NCBI GenBank assembly: GCA_002373995.1
Contig: DFLB01000047.1
Coordinates: 105,271-127,335 of the forward strand
Source: Bacteroidales bacterium UBA3630
Lineage (GTDB): Bacteria; Bacteroidota; Bacteroidia; Bacteroidales; P3
Direction of reading: 5' to 3'
Length of the DNA stretch: 22,065 nucleotides
Part shown: in pieces, positions 1 to 5,829 of the stretch
Numbering within the stretch: position 1 is the first letter of the stretch
Layout of the letters: every line of letters starts with the position of its first letter
The notes under the pieces: generated by a model
What the model saw: the letters and a program-made list of their open reading frames with translations, nothing else
The model's database searches: none
Told to the model about the DNA's origin: nothing
Position numbers and translations under genes: made by a program

Positions 1-995
1 TCCTCCATGGGCAGGTTGAGGTAGCGCCAGTTCTGGCCGTCGTAGACGTGGCGGTCGTACTGGATTTCATACACCTTGTAGTACTCGCGCGTAGGGTCGT
101 TCATCACCATGTAGTACTTGCTGAAGTCGGTCTTGGCGAACTTCTCGTAGAACTCCTTGGGGGTGTAGGTGGCAGTCTCCACGATCTCGCCCTTGGCGTT
201 CTTCTGCTGCCAGGTGAACTGCGCCGGGGGCTCGCCCATGGTGAGGGCCAGCATGCGGTAGATGGTGCCGAGCATCTCGGTCTTCTTGGCCTGTAGTTTC
301 TGTGAAGTCATGCCCTTCTGGGCCGCCATCTCGCGCAGCTGCAGGCCGTCCTCGCGCAGCTTGAGGGCTATGAGGTTGCTGATGCTGCTGGTGTTGTTGG
401 TGTTGTAGGTCTCAGGCATCACGTCGGCAGGCACCAGCCCGTACTTGTCTATCAGGTTGGCCACGCCCGTGAACTGCCCCCCGTCGCCGATGGGGTTCTT
501 GAAGAGCCACTCCACTTCCTGGTCGTTCATGGGTTTCTTGTAGGTGTCTATCATGGCCTGCAGGAAGAGGTTGCTCTTCTCTAACTGGTCGTAGAAGAAG
601 AGGTAGGCCTGCGAGAACTGGAAGTCGGCGGGCAACCCGTGCTTGCGGATGGCCTGGTTGCGCAGCACGTTCATGCCGGTGAACATCCAGCAGCGGCCAC
701 TGCTCTTCTGGTCCGTTACCGCCTTGCTGACCACGCGGTTCGAGAAGTGCGAGTCAAACTTCGTCGCGTTCTCGTAGTTCATAGCCAGCTTCTGCGGGCT
801 CTGGTTCACCATGATGTTGCGCAGCGCCTTGTCGCTCGCCGTCCCGCCGAAGCCTTTCTTCATCTGCTGCATCATCTCGGCCGTGATGCCGCCTGTCGCC
901 GGCTGGCTGTTGCCAGCGGTCTGTTTCTTCTGTGCCATCGCGCCGCCGCATACCAGCAGCGCGCCCATGGCTAATGCAAAAAACTTTCTTGTCAT
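1..995 (-). CDS. pepC: Aminopeptidase C / bleomycin hydrolase (peptidase C1B), secreted; C-terminus beyond window
   Basis: Papain-like cysteine aminopeptidase of the C1B family, which removes N-terminal residues from peptides. The reading frame opens at an ATG at 995-993 and stays open to base 1, giving about 331 residues; the C-terminal part, with the catalytic His and Asn, lies outside the window. Residues 1-21 form a Sec signal peptide (basic MTRK, hydrophobic core, AMA before Gln22), so the enzyme is probably periplasmic or exported, unlike the cytoplasmic PepC of Firmicutes. The active-site segment is clear: Gln96 (oxyanion hole) and Cys102 in DQKSSGRCWMF. The gene lies downstream of the DUF4954 gene on the same strand. 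I see no TAnnTTTG box between them, so it may be cotranscribed through the 9-bp repeat array. Family assignment is firm; the physiological substrate is unknown. Confidence 0.93.
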   Translation of the reverse strand, partial: MTRKFFALAMGALLVCGGAMAQKKQTAGNSQPATGGITAEMMQQMKKGFGGTASDKALRNIMVNQSPQKLAMNYENATKFDSHFSNRVVSKAVTDQKSSGRCWMFTGMNVLRNQAIRKHGLPADFQFSQAYLFFYDQLEKSNLFLQAMIDTYKKPMNDQEVEWLFKNPIGDGGQFTGVANLIDKYGLVPADVMPETYNTNNTSSISNLIALKLREDGLQLREMAAQKGMTSQKLQAKKTEMLGTIYRMLALTMGEPPAQFTWQQKNAKGEIVETATYTPKEFYEKFAKTDFSKYYMVMNDPTREYYKVYEIQYDRHVYDGQNWRYLNLPME

Positions 996-1023
996 TTTTT
1001 TATGTTATTTCCTATTTTCCGTA

Positions 1024-1131
1024 AAACCCATCAAACCCACTAAACCCATCAAACCCATCAAACCCACTAAACCCATCAAACCCACTAAACCCACTAAACC
1101 CACTAAACCCATCAAACCCATCAAACCCATC
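1024..1131. repeat. 9-bp tandem repeat array, 12 units (aaacccatc / aaacccact)
   Basis: Twelve uninterrupted 9-bp units fill the gap between the DUF4954 stop and the pepC start. Each is aaaccc followed by atc or act, in the order atc, act, atc, atc, act, atc, act, act, act, atc, atc, atc. On the minus strand, the sense strand of both flanking genes, this is GGGTTT followed by GAT or AGT, with GGG every 9 bases and 6-base spacers. The array ends 28 bp upstream of the pepC start codon. The unit is a multiple of three, so spurious open frames (Lys-Pro-Ile/Thr repeats) run through it. Units abut directly, so this is not a CRISPR array. Confidence 0.97.
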
Positions 1132-1143
1132 AACTCCTAACTC

Positions 1144-2931
1144 TCAACTCCCCATCACCGCCGCCATCTCTTCGTCGTCCCAGTAGGTCATCCGGCGGTA
1201 GGGGCTGACTTCGTCTTTCTGCCGCGAGGCCTTGATCTGGCGCGCCACATATTCTTTTATCTCCTCATACCGGGCCCGGTAGCCGCCCCATTGCTGTTCA
1301 TCCAGCTCTTCTGCTCCCGCCAGCCTGCAAAGCACATGGTAGGCATGGGCTTCGCGCTGCGCAGGGTACTGCCTCCACAGGTCGTTCAGCCTGGCGTTGA
1401 GGCCGTTCCAGTCTTTGATTTCTCCGTTCTCCACGTCTGTAATCAGCCCCTCCATGTCTCCGCGCGCCACCAGCTGCCCCCCAATGTTGACCCATTCGGT
1501 CTCGACCTTTGCCTGCGCTGCAGGCATCTTGTCACCATTGGCGCTGAGGCATTTCATTGCGTAGTAGACAAGCATCTCTTCGTAGGCTTTCAGCCCCTCG
1601 GCAGCCTTGAGCACCACCGTCTTGCGCTTGCCTTTTTCCATGCCGTCGGCATAGACCGTCCCGTCTGTCGACGCCGCCATCCATCCCCGCAACAGGTCCA
1701 TACCGTGCAGCATTTCCTCGGCGGTGTCGGGCGCAAGGTTGTCAAACTCTATATTCTGCGCTTTTACTGTGCGCTTGTCCCGCTTGGCAAATTTCTTGCT
1801 GTTCCTGTCCAGGGCATACATGTTGTACATCCACCAGAAGGCCGGCATCACCTCGAGACGGTCTTCCTTCGCGTTGTTGTTGACCAGCGCAAAGGGCAGC
1901 TGTATGTCGAGTTCCGCAGGGTAGTCGGCCTTGGCTATCAGGCAGTAACTCGCAAATCGGCTGGGATGCTTGAACGAGCAGCACAGCCCTGGCCAGAAAC
2001 CGCGACCCGCCGCCAGCTCGTTGTCGGCCGTACGACTGTTGTGGTTGCTGCCTATCGTGCCGCCGGCGGCGATATTGCTCTGCCCCATGACGAGGCCGGC
2101 GATGAGGAACGAGTTGTTGTGATGCTGCTCGTGGGCGGGGAAGATGATGCTGTTGCCCACCTCGCAACGGGCCAGCGTGCTGTTGTCACCCACCACCGTG
2201 TCGTTCAGCCGCAGACCGTACTCTAAATGCACATGCTCGCCAAGCAGGAAGCGCACGGCAATAACGCCATACTCCACCGTGCATCCGTAGCCCACCACGC
2301 CGTCGCTGAGCACTATGCATCCGTCGATGCGCGTGGGGTCCGCCGCCGTCGAGCGCACACTGACGTTGTGCACCGTCTTGGTGTTCTTTATGATGCAGCC
2401 GTCGCCAATATGCCCGTAGGCACCTTCCGCAGTGCCGAGGAGGTCATAGGTAAACTGCTCCAGTTTCTGCATGAAGCGTTTGCGACCTCGATAGCGAGCC
2501 CACAGATAGGCATCGCCTATAGTCATCCCGCTGAAGGGCAATATCTTGCGCCCTCCGTTCTCATTCATCGGCTCTATCCACACCGCCCTTCGCGGTTCGC
2601 CGCAACAGGTCATCTCCTCAACATTGAAGACCACCACGTTGTCGCCCAGCGTGTAGCCACTCATCATCCCCACATTGTGCACCGTCGGATGGTCGCCGAT
2701 GCAACTGTCGCTGAGTGTCGAGTTGTAGATACCCTCGCGCAGCGTGAGGTCGCCGACGCTGTTCTTGCGGCTCTCCACCACACCGATGCACACCGCCCCC
2801 TCAAAGTTGTTGTTGCGCAGACAGGCAATGCTAAAGGGATCTGTTACTTTTACTTTAGACCAATCGTCAGCATAGTTTCCTTGTTGTTCCAACTGCGCTA
2901 TCTCCGTAGCTGTTAGTTCGCGGTACGTCAT
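1144..2931 (-). CDS. DUF4954 family protein with predicted left-handed beta-helix
   Basis: A 595-residue protein that I recognise as the Bacteroidota DUF4954 family; no biochemical role is established to my knowledge. The N-terminal two thirds (about residues 30-310) contain many short hexapeptide-like turns rich in Gly, Val, Ile and Asn, for example VGDLTLREG, IGDHPTVHNVG, LGDNVVVFN, IGDGCIIKN and VGDNSTLARCEVGN. These are typical of left-handed parallel beta-helix proteins such as nucleotidyltransferase or acyltransferase tails. The C-terminal third is mostly helical and charged. There is no signal peptide or membrane segment, so it is probably cytoplasmic. The ATG at 2931 begins MTYRELTATEIAQLE. 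A sugar-nucleotide or acyl-transfer role would be a guess from the fold only. Confidence 0.85.
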   Translation of the reverse strand: MTYRELTATEIAQLEQQGNYADDWSKVKVTDPFSIACLRNNNFEGAVCIGVVESRKNSVGDLTLREGIYNSTLSDSCIGDHPTVHNVGMMSGYTLGDNVVVFNVEEMTCCGEPRRAVWIEPMNENGGRKILPFSGMTIGDAYLWARYRGRKRFMQKLEQFTYDLLGTAEGAYGHIGDGCIIKNTKTVHNVSVRSTAADPTRIDGCIVLSDGVVGYGCTVEYGVIAVRFLLGEHVHLEYGLRLNDTVVGDNSTLARCEVGNSIIFPAHEQHHNNSFLIAGLVMGQSNIAAGGTIGSNHNSRTADNELAAGRGFWPGLCCSFKHPSRFASYCLIAKADYPAELDIQLPFALVNNNAKEDRLEVMPAFWWMYNMYALDRNSKKFAKRDKRTVKAQNIEFDNLAPDTAEEMLHGMDLLRGWMAASTDGTVYADGMEKGKRKTVVLKAAEGLKAYEEMLVYYAMKCLSANGDKMPAAQAKVETEWVNIGGQLVARGDMEGLITDVENGEIKDWNGLNARLNDLWRQYPAQREAHAYHVLCRLAGAEELDEQQWGGYRARYEEIKEYVARQIKASRQKDEVSPYRRMTYWDDEEMAAVMGS

Positions 2932-3011
2932 TTTAGTGTAGGTTTGCTTGTGGATGTATCCATAGAATTCTTCTGTCCTTATTTATGGTTTGTGGCATAG
3001 ACCGATACTGG

Positions 3012-3047
3012 GTCGCAGGCTTCTTGAACAATCACATCACCTGCGAC
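3012..3047 (-). promoter_or_regulatory. Inverted repeat in the presumed leader of the DUF4954 gene
   Basis: A perfect 8-bp inverted repeat, gtcgcagg at 3012-3019 and cctgcgac at 3040-3047, with a 20-base loop. It lies between the minus-strand -7-like box at 3113-3120 and the DUF4954 start at 2931. It could be an RNA hairpin in the leader or a binding site for a dimeric regulator. The function is unknown, and the match could be chance at this loop size. Confidence 0.4.
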
Positions 3048-3112
3048 ATATTGCTACATATCAGCCCCTTACCACAATCACCCCTCCATTTCCCCTCTTA
3101 GATAACCACTTG

Positions 3113-3120
3113 CAAAAGTA
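3113..3120 (-). promoter_or_regulatory. Candidate -7 box for the DUF4954 gene (TACTTTTG)
   Basis: Read on the minus strand this is TACTTTTG, matching the Bacteroidota -7 consensus TAnnTTTG. No good -33 TTTG is found about 19 bp upstream. It would give a leader of roughly 175 bases before 2931. The same octamer occurs on the plus strand at 3173-3180, giving a back-to-back divergent promoter layout. Confidence 0.5.
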
Positions 3121-3172
3121 CACACATTTTTGATATTTAACATATTTTTTTCTCTTATCAATAAAAAAAGTG

Positions 3173-3180
3173 TACTTTTG
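3173..3180 (+). promoter_or_regulatory. Candidate -7 box for the glutathione peroxidase pair (TACTTTTG)
   Basis: TACTTTTG matches the Bacteroidota -7 consensus TAnnTTTG and lies 29 bp upstream of the first peroxidase start codon, within an AT-rich stretch (about 3120-3170). The -33 position is T-rich rather than a clean TTTG. It is probably the promoter for both peroxidase genes, which are 9 bp apart. Confidence 0.55.
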
Positions 3181-3209
3181 CCGCGATAAAAATCAAAAAG
3201 TTCAACTAT

Positions 3210-3827
3210 ATGAAACAACGTTTGTTCTATGCCGTAGTTGCCCTGTCGCTACTGTGGGTAGCCTGCAGCAAGGAATCTTCCACCAATGCCAATACCGTCG
3301 CCGACAGTTCCTCGACTGGCAATACCGAGGTTATCAACCCCGAGGATACCGTCACCCACGACCGTATCTATCAATTCAAGGTACTTGACGGACATGGCGA
3401 CAGTGTGTCGCTTAGCCAATACCGAGGCCAAGTGCTTCTGGTGGTAAACACGGCCACCTCTTGCGGTTTTACTCCAGAGTACACCGAACTCCAAGAGTTC
3501 TATGAGAATTATGCCGATCAGGGTTTTACCATTCTCGACTTCCCAAGCAATCAGTTCTTCCAGGCACAAGGCTCTTTCGACGATATTCATGATTTCTGCA
3601 CCTCCACTTACAATATCACCTTCCCGCAATTTAACCTTATTGATGTAAATGGAGCCAATGCCTCACCCCTCTACGTATGGCTCAAAAGCAAGAAACCCGG
3701 TGATATACCCTGGAATTTCACCAAGTTTGTCATCAATCGCAAAGGCGAAGTCGTAGACCGCTTCGATGCCAGAACTTCCTCTATGCGTCTCGTCGAGAAT
3801 TCCATCAAAAAACAACTTAATCAATAA
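3210..3827 (+). CDS. Glutathione peroxidase-like lipoprotein (first of tandem pair)
   Basis: Thiol peroxidase of the glutathione peroxidase family, 205 residues, probably anchored in the envelope as a lipoprotein: signal peptide 1-18, lipobox-like WVAC with Cys19, then a Ser/Asn-rich linker to about residue 50. The thioredoxin-like fold follows. The peroxidatic Cys85 lies in NTATSCGF, and Trp168-Asn169 of the catalytic tetrad lie in PWNFTKF. In the second motif the usual FPCNQFG is FPSNQFF: the resolving-type Cys is Ser113 and the loop carrying the tetrad Gln is one residue short. The protein also lacks the roughly 25-residue insertion before WNF that its neighbour has. It is paralogous to the next gene, 9 bp downstream, and visibly less GC-rich than it. 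It presumably reduces peroxides with an unidentified thiol donor. Confidence 0.88.
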   Translation: MKQRLFYAVVALSLLWVACSKESSTNANTVADSSSTGNTEVINPEDTVTHDRIYQFKVLDGHGDSVSLSQYRGQVLLVVNTATSCGFTPEYTELQEFYENYADQGFTILDFPSNQFFQAQGSFDDIHDFCTSTYNITFPQFNLIDVNGANASPLYVWLKSKKPGDIPWNFTKFVINRKGEVVDRFDARTSSMRLVENSIKKQLNQ

Positions 3828-3836
3828 CATATCTTT

Positions 3837-4478
3837 ATGAAACCAATCAAAGTTTTAGCACTTGCTGCAGCAGTCGTATTGTTCTTTGGTGCCTGCAAAC
3901 AGCAATCACAGACCCCCGCAGAACCCGACACAGACAACATCTATCGCTTCGAAGCCCTGGACGGCAACGGCAACACCGTCAACCTCAGCGACTACCAAGG
4001 ACAGGTGCTGCTGGTCGTCAACACCGCCACACAATGCGGCTTCACCCCGCAGTACGAGGGCCTTCAGGACCTCTACGCCCGCTACCACGGCCAAGGCCTC
4101 GAAATCCTCGACTTCCCCTGCAACCAGTTCGGCGCTCAGGCTCCGGGCTCTAACGAGGAAATCCACGCCTTCTGCACCGGCACCTACAACACCACCTTCC
4201 CGCAGATGGCCAAAATCAACGTCAACGGCGACTCTGCCACAGCTCTCTACTCGTGGCTGAAGAGCAAGGCACCCTTCGGCGGCTTCGACACCACCGACCG
4301 CATCGGCGCCTACCTCGACCAGATGTTCCGCGCCCAGGACAGCCTCTACGACCAGAACCCCGATATTAAATGGAACTTCACCAAGTTCCTCATCGACCGC
4401 CAGGGAAACGTCGTGCGCCGCTTCGAGCCCACGGCACCCATCTCCGACATCGAGGCCGCCATCATCGACCTCCTCTAA
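3837..4478 (+). CDS. Glutathione peroxidase-like lipoprotein (second of tandem pair)
   Basis: A 213-residue glutathione peroxidase family protein with signal peptide 1-19 and lipobox FGAC (Cys20), so probably a lipoprotein. Catalytic residues are complete for the family: Cys67 in NTATQCGF, Cys95 and Gln101 in FPCNQFGAQAPGS, Trp179-Asn180 in KWNFTKF. The Cys67/Cys95 pair fits the two-cysteine, thioredoxin-dependent type rather than the selenocysteine type. Residues about 147-175 form the insertion before WNF that I associate with Bacteroidota members. It lies 9 bp after its paralogue and ends before a hairpin terminator, so the two genes are probably one peroxide-defence transcript. Periplasm-facing location is inferred from the lipobox. 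Confidence 0.92.
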   Translation: MKPIKVLALAAAVVLFFGACKQQSQTPAEPDTDNIYRFEALDGNGNTVNLSDYQGQVLLVVNTATQCGFTPQYEGLQDLYARYHGQGLEILDFPCNQFGAQAPGSNEEIHAFCTGTYNTTFPQMAKINVNGDSATALYSWLKSKAPFGGFDTTDRIGAYLDQMFRAQDSLYDQNPDIKWNFTKFLIDRQGNVVRRFEPTAPISDIEAAIIDLL

Positions 4479-4504
4479 CCCCCACCTCTCGCTCCGACAT
4501 TAGA

Positions 4505-4532
4505 AAACCCCGTCCTTCTCAGGGCGGGGTTT
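4505..4532. terminator. Hairpin terminator between convergent gpx and rpmE2 genes
   Basis: An 11-bp stem (aaaccccgtcc / gggcggggttt, with one G-U pair in the plus-strand RNA) closes a 6-base loop, and the TAG/CTA flanks extend it with one bulge. It lies 26 bp after the peroxidase stop and 37 bp from the rpmE2 stop, so it probably serves both convergent transcripts. The T-tract on either side is weak. Confidence 0.85.
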
Positions 4533-4569
4533 CTAGATCTAAAATCTAAAACAAATTACCTTTTCTTTC

Positions 4570-4833
4570 TTACTCGGCCTTCTTGGCGTACTTCTTGTAC
4601 TTGTTCATGAACTTATCAACGCGTCCTGCAGTGTCAACAAGTTTCAACTTGCCTGTGAAGAAGGGATGCGAGGTGTTCGAAATCTCAAGCTTCACCACGG
4701 GATACTCCTTGCCGTCGGTATAGACCACGGTCTCTTTGGTGTTGGCGCAACTCTTGGTGAGGATCATGTTGTCGTTCGACATGTCTTTGAACACCACAAG
4801 GCGATAGTTTTCGGGATGGATTCCTTTTTTCAT
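4570..4833 (-). CDS. rpmE2: 50S ribosomal protein L31 type B
   Basis: Large-subunit ribosomal protein bL31, which bridges the 50S central protuberance and the 30S head. At 87 residues it is the usual length for the type B form. The start MKKGIHPENYRLVVFKDMS and the core NTSHPFFTGKLKLVDTAGRVDKF are diagnostic. The CxxC zinc site of type A L31 is absent and only one Cys remains, so this is the zinc-independent form. It is monocistronic, with a near-consensus promoter (4907-4937) and a hairpin in its short leader (4849-4873). It converges on the peroxidase pair. Confidence 0.97.
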   Translation of the reverse strand: MKKGIHPENYRLVVFKDMSNDNMILTKSCANTKETVVYTDGKEYPVVKLEISNTSHPFFTGKLKLVDTAGRVDKFMNKYKKYAKKAE

Positions 4834-4848
4834 TTTCTCTCTTTTTGC

Positions 4849-4873
4849 CGTCTAACCCGTTTATTGTCAGACG
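4849..4873 (-). promoter_or_regulatory. Candidate leader hairpin of rpmE2
   Basis: On the minus strand CGTCTGAC (4873-4866) pairs with GTTAGACG (4856-4849) through 8 bp including one G-U, around a 9-base loop. It begins 15 bases upstream of the rpmE2 ATG and lies inside the roughly 65-base leader expected from the promoter at 4907-4937. The position fits an autoregulatory ribosomal-protein leader, but this is inference; I cannot match it to a named leader family. Confidence 0.4.
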
Positions 4874-4906
4874 ATTGTTTATACTTCGTTAATTATTTTC
4901 GTGCTG

Positions 4907-4937
4907 CAAAGATACAACTTTTTTCCAATCCCACAAA
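4907..4937 (-). promoter_or_regulatory. Bacteroidota sigma promoter of rpmE2 (-33 TTTG, -7 TATCTTTG)
   Basis: On the minus strand TTTG (4937-4934) is followed after exactly 19 bp by TATCTTTG (4914-4907). This matches the Bacteroidota primary-sigma promoter (TTTG, about 19 bp, TAnnTTTG). The predicted transcript starts near 4900, about 65 bases before the rpmE2 start codon. Confidence 0.85.
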
Positions 4938-4997
4938 ATATTTTTCACTTTCTCCTCCACAATCTTTCTCTTCTCCCCCTACCCTCTCTCGCCTCAT

Positions 4998-5052
4998 CCT
5001 AAGCATATCCTAAGCATATCCAAGGCATATCCTCTGCATATCCTCCGCATAC
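4998..5052. repeat. 11-bp tandem repeat array, 5 units (cctaagcatat family)
   Basis: Five abutting 11-bp units: cctaagcatat, cctaagcatat, ccaaggcatat, cctctgcatat, cctccgcatac. The gcata core is invariant, while positions 3-5 vary. The array lies 29 bp beyond the stop of the outer-membrane protein gene (minus strand) and upstream of the rpmE2 promoter, next to a pyrimidine-rich tract (about 4941-4997). The period is close to one DNA turn and is not a multiple of three. Confidence 0.93.
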
Positions 5053-5081
5053 AGGACACTCCCTCGGCTTCCTCATCGCAT

Positions 5082-5651
5082 TCAATCCCTCATCGCCGAC
5101 AAATCAATGGTCACACCGCCGTAAATCGCACGGCGCGAGGCCACAGCATGGAACCCAAGCCACTCAAACGGCTGCACGAAAACACCACCGCCATAGTTGA
5201 AATATTCCATGATGGAACCCGGCAACGGGTAATAGTCGTGATAGATGCGCCCCGTCGACGTCTCGCTGTCCACCTCCACATTGACCGTGCTCGCATCAAC
5301 GTATCCATAATTGGTCTGGCAGTACCCGATAATGGGCGCCACGCGCAACCACGGCAGAACGGGAATTTGGTAGCCTATATTGACCGCAAAAGCCTCATCG
5401 TCATCCCAATACTCCTGCACAACATGGTTATTGTACCGGTTCTGCGGCGAAGCCCAGATAAAGTCAACATATACGCCCCATATCGAAAGCCCTGCACCCA
5501 TTCCAAAGCGTGCCTGGTCAGTGCCAAAACCAGCCGAACCCAAATTCAGACCCAGCGTGAAACGGTTGTTGTTTTCCCCAAGGTCAAACCACTGTGCATT
5601 CGAGGTCGCCGCCAGCGCTACAAAGGCCAGCACTATCATTGTTTTCTTCAT
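5082..5651 (-). CDS. Putative outer-membrane beta-barrel protein
   Basis: A 189-residue protein that I cannot assign to a named family. Residues 1-19 form a clear Sec signal peptide (MKKT, hydrophobic core, SNAQ). The mature part alternates polar and hydrophobic residues with many aromatic and Gly residues in short strands, for example RFTLGLNLGSAGFG, MGAGLSIWGVYVDFIWA, AFAVNIGYQIPVLPWLRVAPIIGY, FNYGGGVFVQPFEWLGFHAVASRRAIYGGVTIDL. This fits a small beta-barrel of about eight strands, as in OmpA- or opacity-like porins. It does not end in the classic aromatic C-terminal residue. It has its own promoter (5765-5795) and appears monocistronic. The outer-membrane location is inferred from composition. 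Confidence 0.75.
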   Translation of the reverse strand: MKKTMIVLAFVALAATSNAQWFDLGENNNRFTLGLNLGSAGFGTDQARFGMGAGLSIWGVYVDFIWASPQNRYNNHVVQEYWDDDEAFAVNIGYQIPVLPWLRVAPIIGYCQTNYGYVDASTVNVEVDSETSTGRIYHDYYPLPGSIMEYFNYGGGVFVQPFEWLGFHAVASRRAIYGGVTIDLSAMRD

Positions 5652-5764
5652 GATTTTATGTTTTTTAGTGTCGTTTCCATTTCCCGCAGAGGACGCCCCA
5701 ACACTCTATCTATCTACCAATTACACCACCCCGTCGCCATCACGCCCTCACGTCCTTCAGCCGA

Positions 5765-5795
5765 CAAAGATACGACAATTCGGCAACATGACAAA
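5765..5795 (-). promoter_or_regulatory. Bacteroidota promoter of the outer-membrane protein gene (-33 TTTG, -7 TATCTTTG)
   Basis: On the minus strand TTTG (5795-5792) and TATCTTTG (5772-5765) are separated by 19 bp, the same boxes and spacing as the rpmE2 promoter. The predicted start near 5758 leaves a leader of about 105 bases before the ATG at 5651. The promoter begins 35 bp after the TonB-dependent receptor stop codon. Confidence 0.83.
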
Positions 5796-5829
5796 ATAAA
5801 AATGTTCCCCCGCTGCCGCCACACTTCGC

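Noticed and set aside
1024..1131. Possible CRISPR array or repetitive Lys-Pro-Ile/Thr protein
   Set aside because: Units abut with no spacers, and the open frame exists only because the 9-bp period is a multiple of three. The sequence lies between two minus-strand genes and has no start-site context.
1291..2226. Long plus-strand frames opposite the DUF4954, receptor, methyltransferase and HU/SPOR genes
   Set aside because: They are shadows of high-GC coding sequence on the other strand; their translations are rich in His, Val, Arg and Ala with no motif.
5700..5750. tRNA-like segment on the minus strand (ggtgtaattggtaga resembles a D-arm)
   Set aside because: No acceptor stem, anticodon stem or TTCRA T-loop can be formed around it. 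It lies in the leader of the outer-membrane protein gene.
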